DNA of 37,006 bases from the NCBI GenBank assembly GCA_028280515.1, contig JANQLP010000136.1:1-37006 (forward strand), in the 5' to 3' direction. Of this stretch, positions 8,853 to 19,832 are shown piece after piece. This stretch comes from Hyphomicrobiales bacterium (GTDB lineage: Bacteria > Pseudomonadota > Alphaproteobacteria > Rhizobiales > Methyloligellaceae). The position numbers and the translations under genes were made by a program. The stretch's first letter is position 1; every line of letters begins with the position of its first letter. The notes beneath the pieces are model-generated. The model saw only the letters and a program-made list of their open reading frames with translations, did no database searches and was not told the DNA's origin.

Positions 8853-9860
8853 TCATCCATGAGGACCCGGCGTGACCGCACGACCGCATTCGCGAAAGTC
8901 GAGCATCCAGAACCGGACGTGATCGGCGCGCACGAGCGTCTTCAGCGTGCGGGTTGGTTTCGCCATCAAAAACTCCGGCGCGGTGCGTCCCTTTTTAAAG
9001 CAAAAACGAGACGGCAGGCGCGAGTAAAGCGACCGCGGGGGTCCGCTGCCTTCAATGCTCTTCAGGCGACGGCCGCAATCATAGTCGTGATAGTAGATGC
9101 GGCGGGTGGCAAGCTCGTCGAGCAGGAACTCGAGAACCGCGGTCAGCATGGCCTCGTCCCAGACGCGCATGTGCACGCGCAGCACTTCGTCGAAATAGGT
9201 CTGCAGCGCCTTCGCATCCATCCGCGCGCCGTTGAAGTACACGGTCTCGATGGTCCGCTGCATCTCCGGGTCGACCCGCCTCTCGTCGGCGAGGCGTTTT
9301 GCGGCCTGCGCATAGCGCAACCAGTCGGTCTGCACTTCCTCGATCAGCGCCTCACCGGTATCGAAATCAACGTCGAGCCGCGCCCACGCAAGCGTGTGAA
9401 AGCCGCGCCGCGCGATGGGATGCAAGGATGTCTGAAACGGGGCGCGCCGGCCGGGTCTGATGAGCGCGCGGTACGACCTGTTGTGGGTGGAGGAGAAATT
9501 CAGCTGCAGGACGAGGTTGGCGCCGGGCCGCGAGGTCTGGTGATAATAGCTGCTCCACTGGTTCCGGGTTTCCGGGCCCCAACTGCCGAGCGTCAGCAAA
9601 TAGCACTCCGGCTGCACGGCCCAGCACGCCGCGAGATCGTCCGGTGTGAGCTGGCCGTCCCCTTTCGCCGCGACGACGGGCTTCAGCGCCGGACGCTGGA
9701 GCAGCTTGGCAAAGCCCGACGCTTTGACTTCAGCGACGGTGCGCCCTTTGCCGAGATAGCGGGACAGCAGTGCAACTGCGTAGCGATCCGGGAAATAGTA
9801 GAACAGGGTGCGGCCGCGCGGCAGGCACGCGATCACGTCCTGTATCGCCCCGAACTCCAT
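8853..9860 (-). CDS. Conserved protein of unknown function with an IEEVQTDW motif
   Basis: I do not recognise a named function for this 335-residue soluble protein. Visible marks are PRGRTLFYYFPDRYA (residues 14-28), a YLLTLGSWG strand (87-95), LVLQLNFSS (117-124), IEEVQTDW (173-180), W234-DEAML, RIYYHDYDCG (254-263) and RSLYSRLPSRFCF (276-288). The series IEE-[VI]-Q-[ST]-DW, then a W-x-E-x-x-L helix, then a strand ending in an aromatic/acidic pair resembles, from memory, a domain found in large phage polyvalent proteins. That similarity is inference. There is no signal peptide or membrane span. Its ATG directly abuts the TGA of the rsmB-like gene (no spacer), so its translation is probably coupled to rsmB. 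This suggests a cellular housekeeping or RNA-related role rather than a recent acquisition. Confidence 0.7.
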   Translation of the reverse strand: MEFGAIQDVIACLPRGRTLFYYFPDRYAVALLSRYLGKGRTVAEVKASGFAKLLQRPALKPVVAAKGDGQLTPDDLAACWAVQPECYLLTLGSWGPETRNQWSSYYHQTSRPGANLVLQLNFSSTHNRSYRALIRPGRRAPFQTSLHPIARRGFHTLAWARLDVDFDTGEALIEEVQTDWLRYAQAAKRLADERRVDPEMQRTIETVYFNGARMDAKALQTYFDEVLRVHMRVWDEAMLTAVLEFLLDELATRRIYYHDYDCGRRLKSIEGSGPPRSLYSRLPSRFCFKKGRTAPEFLMAKPTRTLKTLVRADHVRFWMLDFRECGRAVTPGPHG

Positions 9861-12679
<2,819 letters not shown>

Positions 12680-12807
12680 CTACGGACTCGAAGAAAAGGC
12701 GACCCGGTTGGCGCCCCTCTTTATCACCCAATCTATGTCATGGGAAGCGGTGGGTCGGCGGATTTGCGACGTTTCAACAGCGAAACACGGGCAGGCAAAA
12801 CCGCACG

Positions 12808-14181
12808 CTATGCGCCACCAACCTCCGCATACACGGTATCGAGCGCCTTGCCGAGCCGGCGCCCCAGCTCTCCCAGTTCATCCTCGCTGGTGACGAACGC
12901 CGGAGCGAAAGCGATTCGCGATCCGATACTCTTGATGATCAGACCGTTGTCTTCGGCGGCCTCTCGAACCCGCATCGGCACCTTGAGTTCATCGGCAAAC
13001 GGGGCGCGTTTTTCCCTGTCGGCGACGAGTTCCATACCCGCCATCAAACCGGTCCGGTCAATATCGCCCACCATAGGGTGGTCGGCAAACTGCTCAAGCG
13101 TCTGTTCAAGGACGGTTCCGAGCCGCCGCGCGACGCTGACGACATCCATCTCCTCGTAGATCTTCTGAACCTCCAGCGCGACCGCCGCACTGACCGGATG
13201 GCCGGCATAGGTATGGCCATGGGCATAGCTGCCGAGTTCTTCACTTTGCGTGACAAGCGCTTCGTAGACGTGGTCGGAGATCATGACGGCCGAGATCGGC
13301 AGCGCGGCCGCCGAGAGGGCCTTCGCGCACGTCATCATGTCAGGCTGCAATGCAAACGTTTCGCTGCCCCACATGTCCCCGGTCCGCCCGAACCCGGTGA
13401 TAACCTCATCGACGACGAACAGCACCTCGTGCTTCTTCAGCACCGCCTGGACTTTTTCGAAATAGGTCGCCGGCGGCGATATCGCGCCAGCCGACCCCAG
13501 TACCGGTTCGGCGAAGAAGGCGGCAACGGTTTCCGGTCCCTCGTCCTCGATCAGCCGGTCGAGGTTTTCCGCAAGACGTGTTGCGTAGTCTTCCTCGCTT
13601 TCGCCCGGCTCGCCTTCGCGGAAGTAATAGGCACAGTCCGTGTGCAGGAAACCATCGAGCGGCAGGTTGAACCGCGCGTGCATGTCCGGCTTGCCCGTCA
13701 AGCTCACCGTGGCGACCGACGACCCGTGATAAGCGCCGATGCGCGAGATGATCTTGCGCTTTTCCGGTTTGCCGATAGCGTTGTGGTAATACCAGATGAG
13801 CTTTATCGCAACGTCGTTCGCCTCCGATCCGGAATTCTGGAAATGCACCTTCGACATGGAGGACGGTGCGATCTCCAGGAGCTTCTCGGCGAGCTCGATG
13901 GCCGGCTCGTTGGACTGATGCCGGTAGAGGTGACCGTAGGACAGTTTCTGCATCTGCTCAAAAGCGGCGCGCGCCAGCCGTTCCGACGAATAGCCGAGCG
14001 ATGCGCACCACAGACCGCTCATGGCATCCAGCAACTCGTTGCCATCGCCATCCGTGATCCAGACGCCTCCACCGTGGTCCACGAGATTCGGGCCAACCTC
14101 GCGATGGAGTTGGAGGTTGGTGTGCGGGTGCATCAGATACTCAATGTCCCGCGCTGCGAGCGAGTTCGGTTTGGCGTTCAC
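12808..14181 (-). CDS. Class III pyridoxal-phosphate aminotransferase (omega-transaminase type)
   Basis: The 457-residue product belongs to fold type I, class III aminotransferases. These move amino groups from amines, beta-alanine, putrescine or similar donors to pyruvate or other keto acids. Visible marks are DAMSGLWCASLGY near 52-64, NSGSEAND (116-123) for phosphate binding, GAYHGSS, the PLP-binding VVDEVITGFGRTG (Asp258) and the Schiff-base lysine Lys287 in CAKALSAAALPISA. That context is AKALS rather than the commoner AKGLS. Full length, no damage. It begins 12 bases after the rlmE stop and ends 161 bases before guaB, so it may be read with ppx and rlmE. The substrate cannot be assigned; a taurine, beta-alanine or polyamine transaminase are all possible. 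Confidence 0.9.
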   Translation of the reverse strand: MNAKPNSLAARDIEYLMHPHTNLQLHREVGPNLVDHGGGVWITDGDGNELLDAMSGLWCASLGYSSERLARAAFEQMQKLSYGHLYRHQSNEPAIELAEKLLEIAPSSMSKVHFQNSGSEANDVAIKLIWYYHNAIGKPEKRKIISRIGAYHGSSVATVSLTGKPDMHARFNLPLDGFLHTDCAYYFREGEPGESEEDYATRLAENLDRLIEDEGPETVAAFFAEPVLGSAGAISPPATYFEKVQAVLKKHEVLFVVDEVITGFGRTGDMWGSETFALQPDMMTCAKALSAAALPISAVMISDHVYEALVTQSEELGSYAHGHTYAGHPVSAAVALEVQKIYEEMDVVSVARRLGTVLEQTLEQFADHPMVGDIDRTGLMAGMELVADREKRAPFADELKVPMRVREAAEDNGLIIKSIGSRIAFAPAFVTSEDELGELGRRLGKALDTVYAEVGGA

Positions 14182-14193
14182 GTGTCTCTCCCT

Positions 14194-14901
14194 CTAACTG
14201 CCACCGCGATATCCGGTGGCGAGAACATAAAGCTCGGCGGAGTCAGAACGGCTCGCCTCAGGTTTGACATGGCGGACCGAGCGAAAGTTGCGCCGGAGGC
14301 GATCGAGCAAGTCACGCTCCGTCCCGCCCTGCAGGACTTTTGCGAGGAAACGCCCCTCAGGCGCAAGTATCTCTTCGGCAAAATCGAGCGCGGCCTCGCA
14401 CAATGCCATGATGCGCAGATGATCTGTCTGCTTGTGACCCGTCGCGGGAGCCGCCATATCGCTCAACACAATGTCGGCCTTGCGGTCGCCGAGCTCGACA
14501 CGTAGGCGCGCGAGCCCTTCGTCCTCCATGAAATCCGCCTGGAGCGTCGTTACGCCAGGAATCGGCTCGATCTCCTGCAGGTCCAACGCAACCACCATGC
14601 CCTCGTCGGCCACTTTGCGCACCGCCACCTGACTCCAACCGCCGGGCGCCGCGCCCAGATCAACCACCACATCGCCGCGTTTCAGCAGATCGTGTTTCTC
14701 GTCGATCGCAAGCAGCTTGTACGCCGCGCGCGAACGGTAGCCTTCGCGTTTGGCCGCCTGCACGTATGGGTCGTTCAATTGCCGTTCGAGCCAGCGCGTG
14801 GACGAGACCTTTCGTCCCTTGGCCGTCTTTACCCGCACACCGAGGGCACGCGCGCCGCTTCCGGACGCGCCACGGGACTTTCGTTTCTGGGGACCGCTCA
14901 T
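14194..14901 (-). CDS. rlmE: 23S rRNA 2'-O-methyltransferase RlmE (FtsJ/RrmJ)
   Basis: RlmE methylates the 2'-hydroxyl of U2552 in the A loop of 23S rRNA, late in 50S assembly. The 235-residue product has the SAM motif VVVDLGAAPGGWSQVA (78-93). It also has the catalytic set Lys62 (SRAAYKLL), Asp148 (LSDMAAPATG), Lys188 (FLAKVLQGG) and Glu223 (SAELYVLATGY). An N-terminal basic tail (about 35 residues) is longer than in E. coli and is typical of alphaproteobacteria. It lies 15 bases after the exopolyphosphatase gene, a pairing common in this class. Together with Der and the RsmB-like protein, it makes the third ribosome-maturation factor in the window. Confidence 0.96.
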   Translation of the reverse strand: MSGPQKRKSRGASGSGARALGVRVKTAKGRKVSSTRWLERQLNDPYVQAAKREGYRSRAAYKLLAIDEKHDLLKRGDVVVDLGAAPGGWSQVAVRKVADEGMVVALDLQEIEPIPGVTTLQADFMEDEGLARLRVELGDRKADIVLSDMAAPATGHKQTDHLRIMALCEAALDFAEEILAPEGRFLAKVLQGGTERDLLDRLRRNFRSVRHVKPEASRSDSAELYVLATGYRGGS

Positions 14902-14916
14902 CTTTCCGGCAACCGG

Positions 14917-16176
14917 TCAGTCGCCGCGGGCGGACGAACCGCGCGACCTGCGGCGGCGGCGGCGATGTCCGCCGCGATATCCGTCCTCGGCCATCATCGT
15001 CGCCAGCATGCCTTCGCGCAAACCGCGGTCGGCGACCCGCAGGCGTTCGCATGGCCACAGGCGCATCAGCGCCTCGAGAATGGCGCATCCGGCCAGAACG
15101 AGATCGGCGCGGTCGGCGCCGACACAGGGTTGCGCGATCCGGTCCTCGTACGTCATGTCGATGAGAGAGGCGGACACGTCTCGCACCTCATCCTCCATCA
15201 GCCAGCAACCGTCGACCCGCTTGCGGTCGTATGCCGGCAGGTTCAGCTTGATGCCGGCAATGGTGGTCACGGTTCCCGACGTGCCCAGCAAATGTGCGTT
15301 GCCATTTGCGACTTTCTCGCGAAGCGCATTCTGCTGCTCGAACGGGGTGAGCTGGTGTATCACGTCTTCGACCATCGCCTCGAAGATGTCAGGCGTCACA
15401 TCCCTGCCGCCAAACTTCTCCGCCAGCGTGACGACGCCGACAGGAAGAGACGTCCAGGCTTCAATGCAATTCTGCGCATCCAGCCGGTCGTAGACCGATG
15501 CGCGCCAGTTCCGCGAGCGCTGCGAAAGATCGAGCCAGATGAGTTCCGACGACCCGCCGCCGATATCGAAGATCAGGGCACCGTCGCACGAGGGATCAAG
15601 CAACGACGCGCACCCCGAGACCGCAAGGCGCGCCTCGGTCTCGCGATTGATGATCTCAAGCTCCAAACCGGTCTGGTCGAGCACCCGGGAAATGAAATGG
15701 TCGCTGTTCTCGGCAATGCGGCAGGCTTCGGTGGAAATCAGCCGTGACCTCTTCACGCCGCGGCGGCGCATCTTGTCGCGACAGACCTTCAACGCGTGGA
15801 TCGTCCGGTCCATCGCCTTCTCCGACAGGCGGCCCGAGTGGCTCACACCTTCGCCCAGGCGAATGATGCGCGAGAAGGCGTCGATGACAACGAAGCCGCG
15901 ACGCGAGGGGCGCGCGACAAGCAGACGGCAGTTGTTCGTGCCGAGATCGAGTGCGCCATATGCCGGAAGCTTGCCCCGACGGCGCTGCCGCCCTGTGGTC
16001 GGGGTCTTGTCGTCGGCTGCCTTCCCGTTGGTGGCCGATGATCTCTCGGCCGGTTCAGAAGAAACCGCCTTGGGCCGATCGCCGGCAAGCTGCCGGTTCT
16101 CTGCACCGTCGCGCGAACTCTTCGGTCCACACGGTTCGCTGGCAGCCGCGCGCGCTTCGTCGCTCGGCCCAGTCAC
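14917..16176 (-). CDS. Exopolyphosphatase / guanosine pentaphosphatase family protein
   Basis: Ppx/GppA enzymes cut terminal phosphate from polyphosphate or convert pppGpp to ppGpp. The 419-residue product has an actin-like (ASKHA) fold: phosphate loop 1 ALDLGTNNCRLLVARP near 75-90, RLGEGV near 106-111, and phosphate loop 2 FDIGGGSSELIW (203-214). About 70 residues at the N-terminus are polar, low-complexity and not part of the fold. The start is a GTG at 16176 preceded by GAGGAG at eight bases, so the extension is probably real. It lacks the C-terminal HD-like domain of the longer Ppx proteins. It sits directly before rlmE. Whether it prefers polyphosphate or pppGpp cannot be told, so no gene symbol is given. 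Confidence 0.9.
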   Translation of the reverse strand: MTGPSDEARAAASEPCGPKSSRDGAENRQLAGDRPKAVSSEPAERSSATNGKAADDKTPTTGRQRRRGKLPAYGALDLGTNNCRLLVARPSRRGFVVIDAFSRIIRLGEGVSHSGRLSEKAMDRTIHALKVCRDKMRRRGVKRSRLISTEACRIAENSDHFISRVLDQTGLELEIINRETEARLAVSGCASLLDPSCDGALIFDIGGGSSELIWLDLSQRSRNWRASVYDRLDAQNCIEAWTSLPVGVVTLAEKFGGRDVTPDIFEAMVEDVIHQLTPFEQQNALREKVANGNAHLLGTSGTVTTIAGIKLNLPAYDRKRVDGCWLMEDEVRDVSASLIDMTYEDRIAQPCVGADRADLVLAGCAILEALMRLWPCERLRVADRGLREGMLATMMAEDGYRGGHRRRRRRSRGSSARGD

Positions 16177-16353
16177 ACCATCTGCTCCTCAGCGCACGTA
16201 CCGACAACCAACAGCCAGAACAGCAGGTCGCCGCCAGTGCATTGCTGGAAGTTGAGTTGGCGTTACTCTATCAGCCGATTTCCGACCACGAAAGAGCGAT
16301 TAAGGCGGATGACTAACGCCGTGCGCCTGCGTGGCATGCGCCGGAGCCGCGCG

Positions 16354-17655
16354 CTAGCGGCCGACGGAGATGTAGCTGAAGCCGGAGCTGAGCGCGACGT
16401 CAGGCGAGAAGACGTTGCGCAGATCGACAAGCGTGTTGCCTGACATTTTCTCTCTGAGCGCCTCCAGATCCATCCCGCGGAACTCGTTCCATTCGGTCAG
16501 GACGACGACCGCGTCCGCGCCCTCGGCGGCGTCGAAGGCGTTTTCGCACCATGTCACGCCATCGACCAGTTTGCTGGCGTTTTCCTGACCTTGCGGGTCG
16601 TAGGCGCGTACCGTGGCACCGCGCTCCAGCAGCATCGGGATCACGACGAGGCTGGGAGCTTCGCGCATGTCGTCGGTGTTCGGCTTGAACGTCACGCCGA
16701 GAATAGCAATCGTCTTGCCGCGAAGCTGGCCCTCCAGGGCCGCCTCGACACGCGATGCCATGGCGATCTTCCGTTCGGTGTTGATCTTCTCCACCTGCTC
16801 GACCAGCGAAAGCGGCGCCTTCGCCTCACGCCCGGTGCGAATGAGTGCCGCAATGTCCTTTGGAAAGCACGAGCCGCCATAGCCGGGGCCCGGATGGAGG
16901 AACTTGTCGCCGATCCGCTTGTCGGAGCCGATCGCGCCCGCGACTTCCTGCACATCGGCTCCGACCTGCTCGCACAGGTCTGCCATTTCGTTGATGTAGC
17001 TGATCTTCATCGCGAGAAACGCGTTTGCCGCGTATTTGGCCAGCTCCGCCGATTCGCGGCTGGTGAAGATCAGCGGCGCATTGCGCAGCGTGAGCGGCTT
17101 GTACACCCGCTCCATGATCTCACGTGCACGGGCATCGTCGCATCCGATCAGAATGCGATCCGGATGTGTGAAATCCTGAATGGCCGAGCCCTCGCGCAGA
17201 AACTCGGGATTTGAGCAGACCGCGATCTCCGCGTCCTCGCGCAGGGCGAGAATGCGCCGCTCGATCTCGCGGCTGGTACCGACGGGAACCGTCGACTTGG
17301 TGACGACCACCGTGAACCCTTCGAGATGCGGCGTCAGTTCCTCGACGGCTTTGTACACGTAGCTCAGATCCGCATAGCCGTCTCCGCGCCGCATCGGCGT
17401 GCCGACGGCGAGGAAGATCAGGTCGGATTCGGCGACAGCGCCTGCCGTATCGGTGGTGAACCGCAACCGGCCGTCATTCAGGTTCCTCTGCAGCAGATCG
17501 TCGAGACCCGGTTCATAGATCGGAGAGGCACCACCGTTCAACCGGTCGACCCGCTCCTGGTCCTTGTCCACGCAGTCGACATTCCACCCGAATTCGGAGA
17601 AGCAGGCCGCCGACACGAGACCGACATAGCCCGCCCCGATCATTCCTATCTTCAC
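16354..17655 (-). CDS. UDP-glucose 6-dehydrogenase
   Basis: This enzyme oxidises UDP-glucose to UDP-glucuronate with two NAD+, feeding exopolysaccharide or lipopolysaccharide synthesis. With the GTG start at 17655 the product has 433 residues, the usual size. It has the N-terminal NAD-binding MIGAGYVGLVSA (5-16), TKSTVPVGTS near 119-128, EFLREGSA near 151-158 and the catalytic Cys263 in GPGYGGSCFPKD. A C-terminal UDP-binding Rossmann domain has ILGVTFKPNTDDMREAPS. The open frame continues upstream to 17736, but GGGAG seven bases before the GTG and the family N-terminus support the shorter form. It follows glnS by 53 bases. No polysaccharide cluster is present, so its product is likely used elsewhere. 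Confidence 0.95.
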   Translation of the reverse strand: MKIGMIGAGYVGLVSAACFSEFGWNVDCVDKDQERVDRLNGGASPIYEPGLDDLLQRNLNDGRLRFTTDTAGAVAESDLIFLAVGTPMRRGDGYADLSYVYKAVEELTPHLEGFTVVVTKSTVPVGTSREIERRILALREDAEIAVCSNPEFLREGSAIQDFTHPDRILIGCDDARAREIMERVYKPLTLRNAPLIFTSRESAELAKYAANAFLAMKISYINEMADLCEQVGADVQEVAGAIGSDKRIGDKFLHPGPGYGGSCFPKDIAALIRTGREAKAPLSLVEQVEKINTERKIAMASRVEAALEGQLRGKTIAILGVTFKPNTDDMREAPSLVVIPMLLERGATVRAYDPQGQENASKLVDGVTWCENAFDAAEGADAVVVLTEWNEFRGMDLEALREKMSGNTLVDLRNVFSPDVALSSGFSYISVGR

Positions 17656-17708
17656 GCGTGCGCTCCCTTGACTGCATTCGGCATTGTTCGGACCAGCAAT
17701 GCGGCGTC

Positions 17709-19394
17709 CTACGCCTTCGCCCGCAACTTGGCCCACGTGTCACGCAAGGCGACCACCCGATTAAAGACGCGTTTTTCGTTTGTCGAATCCGGATCGAGGC
17801 AGAAATAGCCCAGACGCTCAAACTGAACAGGGACGCCAAGTGCCGCGTCCCCAAGTGCGGGCTCCAGCCGGCAGTTCGTCATACGTTTTAGGGAATCCGG
17901 GTTCAGTGCAGCGGCGAGGCCGTCCCTGATGTTCGGCTCCTCGTCCGTGAACAGCGGCTCATAGAGCCGCACTTCGGCCGGAACCGCATGTTCCGCCGAG
18001 ACCCAGTGCATCGTTGCCTTGACCTTGCGTCCGTCCGGCGCATTGCCGCCGCGTGTTTCAGGGTCGTAGGTGCAGCGCAGTTCCACGATTTCACCCGCAT
18101 CGTTCTTGATCACCTCGTTGCAGGTCACGAAGAACGCGTAACGCAATCTGACTTCCCGCCCCGGCGCAAGTCGGAAGAACTTCTTCGGCGGGTCTTCCAT
18201 GAAGTCGTCGCGTTCGATGTATAGCTCCCGCGAAAACGGCACCTTCCGCGTGCCCGCGGTTTCATCCTCGGGGTTGTTGACGGCTTCCAGCTCTTCGCTC
18301 TGCCCTTCGGGGTAGTTCTCGATCACGAGTTTGAGCGGGTCGAGCACCGCCATGCGCCGCTCGGCTTTCGCGTTCAGCAGCTCGCGGACGCAGAAGTCCA
18401 GCAACGCCATTTCGATGACATTGTCCTGTTTGGTCACGCCGATGCGCGAGCAAAACTCACGGATGGCCGCGGCGGGAATGCCGCGCCGCCGCAACCCGGA
18501 GATGGTCGGCATGCGCGGGTCGTCCCACCCCCGCACGTGCCCTTCCTCCACAAGCTGGATCAGCGCGCGTTTGGACAGGACCGTATGGCCGAGGTTCAGC
18601 CGCGAAAACTCATACTGTTTCGGCTGCGACGGAACCGGGAGGTTCTCGATGAGCCAGTCATAGAGCGGGCGGTGATCGGCGAATTCCAGCGTGCAGACCG
18701 AGTGCGAGATGTGTTCGATGGCGTCCGATTGCCCGTGCGCGAAGTCGTAGGTCGGATAGATGCACCAGGTCGAGCCGGTGCGCGGGTGGGACTGATGCAG
18801 GATCCTGTAGAGCACCGGATCGCGAAGATTGATGTTGCCGGACGCCATATCGATCCTGGCGCGCAGGACCCGCTCGCCTTCCTTGAACGCGCCTGACCGC
18901 ATCTTGCGGAACAGATCGAGGTTTTCCTCCACCGTGCGGTCCCGAAACGGGCTGCCCCTTCCCGGTTCGGTGAGCGTTCCGCGGTAGTCCCGGATTTCCT
19001 CTGCCGACAGGTCATCGACATAGGCCTTGCCCTCGCGGATGAGGTGCTCCGCCCAGTCGTAAAGCTGCTCGAAATAATCCGATGCGAAGTAGAGATGGTC
19101 GCCCCAGTCGTAACCCAGCCAGCGCACGTCCTGCTGGATGGCGTCGATATACTCCTGCTCCTCCTTGGCCGGATTGGTATCGTCGAAACGCAGATTGCAC
19201 CGGCCGGCGAACTCTTCCGCGAGACCGAAATTAAGGCAGATCGACTTGGCGTGTCCGATGTGGAGGTAGCCGTTCGGCTCCGGCGGAAAACGGGTGATGA
19301 CCGATTTCACGCGGCCTGCCGCCAGATCCTCCGCCACGATGTCACGCACGAAATTGCTTGGGGCGCTCGCCGCCTCTACATCAGTCTGGTTCAC
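17709..19394 (-). CDS. glnS: Glutaminyl-tRNA synthetase
   Basis: GlnRS charges tRNA-Gln directly with glutamine. With the GTG start at 19394 the product has 561 residues. It has the class I HIGH motif in [15 protein letters not shown] (HIGH at 45-48), the KMSKS equivalent VLSKR, and a C-terminal anticodon-binding beta-barrel region. A frame extends ten codons upstream to 19424, overlapping the preceding small gene. AAGGGG ten bases before the GTG favours the shorter start, leaving a 14-base overlap. A tRNA-Gln gene stands just upstream on the same strand. Many alphaproteobacteria use the GatCAB route instead, so a GlnRS here is informative. Its sequence ([21 protein letters not shown]) separates it from GluRS. 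Confidence 0.96.
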   Translation of the reverse strand: MNQTDVEAASAPSNFVRDIVAEDLAAGRVKSVITRFPPEPNGYLHIGHAKSICLNFGLAEEFAGRCNLRFDDTNPAKEEQEYIDAIQQDVRWLGYDWGDHLYFASDYFEQLYDWAEHLIREGKAYVDDLSAEEIRDYRGTLTEPGRGSPFRDRTVEENLDLFRKMRSGAFKEGERVLRARIDMASGNINLRDPVLYRILHQSHPRTGSTWCIYPTYDFAHGQSDAIEHISHSVCTLEFADHRPLYDWLIENLPVPSQPKQYEFSRLNLGHTVLSKRALIQLVEEGHVRGWDDPRMPTISGLRRRGIPAAAIREFCSRIGVTKQDNVIEMALLDFCVRELLNAKAERRMAVLDPLKLVIENYPEGQSEELEAVNNPEDETAGTRKVPFSRELYIERDDFMEDPPKKFFRLAPGREVRLRYAFFVTCNEVIKNDAGEIVELRCTYDPETRGGNAPDGRKVKATMHWVSAEHAVPAEVRLYEPLFTDEEPNIRDGLAAALNPDSLKRMTNCRLEPALGDAALGVPVQFERLGYFCLDPDSTNEKRVFNRVVALRDTWAKLRAKA

Positions 19395-19596
19395 GGTCTT
19401 GATGCCCCTTACGTGCAGTGCCACCGGCCATCACTTTGCCGGCCAGCCAATCGGAGAGAAGACGGACGCCGAACAGATAGGCCACACAGCAAACCACGAA
19501 CGCCCAGGGCGGCAGCGCCTCCTTGAGCGGATAGTAGACGGCCACCAGCGGAAGCGCGCCGATCAGAAAGAAAAGCCATGACGGGTTGAACCTCAT
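19381..19596 (-). CDS. Small membrane protein of unknown function between tRNA-Gln and glnS
   Basis: The 71-residue product has two likely membrane helices, at about residues 6-22 and 29-47, joined by a short loop (PLKEALPP). A polar, charged C-terminus (KGHQDREPD) follows. I do not recognise the family. It starts 52 bases after the mature tRNA-Gln end and overlaps the glnS start by 14 bases (or 44, if glnS starts earlier). The overlap favours a real, translationally coupled gene. Codon use looks normal for the window. The ribosome-binding site is weak (GGAT). It could be a conserved small alphaproteobacterial membrane protein. A chance frame is possible but less likely given two well-formed helices. 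Confidence 0.65.
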   Translation of the reverse strand: MRFNPSWLFFLIGALPLVAVYYPLKEALPPWAFVVCCVAYLFGVRLLSDWLAGKVMAGGTARKGHQDREPD

Positions 19597-19648
19597 GAAA
19601 TCCGGTCAACTCCAGCAATCCTCTCAGCCGTGTGCGGAAACTTGCGTC

Positions 19649-19722
19649 TGGCTGGGGCGCAGGGATTCGAACCCCGATATCTCGGACCAGAACCGAGCGT
19701 AATGCCATTATACGACGCCCCA
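19649..19722 (-). tRNA. tRNA-Gln, anticodon CUG
   Basis: On the minus strand the 74-base gene folds as a cloverleaf. The acceptor stem TGGGGCG pairs with CGCCCCA, the discriminator is G and the CCA end is encoded. The anticodon stem CTCGG/CCGAG encloses the loop TTCTGGT, giving anticodon CTG (plus-strand 19688-19690). The T-arm GGGG-TTCGAAT-CCCT is present. The weak first acceptor pair (U1-A72) is typical of tRNA-Gln read by GlnRS. It stands upstream of the 71-residue gene and glnS on the same strand and may share their transcript. Confidence 0.97.
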
Positions 19723-19734
19723 ACAAGTGACCGC

Positions 19735-19740
19735 TTTATA
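19735..19740 (-). promoter_or_regulatory. Possible -10 element for tRNA-Gln (and glnS)
   Basis: The minus strand reads TATAAA, ten bases before the mature tRNA 5' end, which places a start about four to six bases upstream of the tRNA. The -35 candidate (TGGAGT, 17 bases upstream) is poor. The position fits a tRNA promoter well, but this was judged by eye. Confidence 0.4.
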
Positions 19741-19832
19741 CCGGGTGTGCTGCCGCGACTCCAGACCCGTAGGCACAGATCGCGCATCGGCAGGACGACC
19801 GGCTTCGCTGCCGCGTTACACGGTCCGGGGTC

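Noticed and set aside
19723-19832. Second tRNA or small RNA beside tRNA-Gln
   Set aside because: No cloverleaf or terminator-like hairpin with a T run could be drawn in this 110-base gap.
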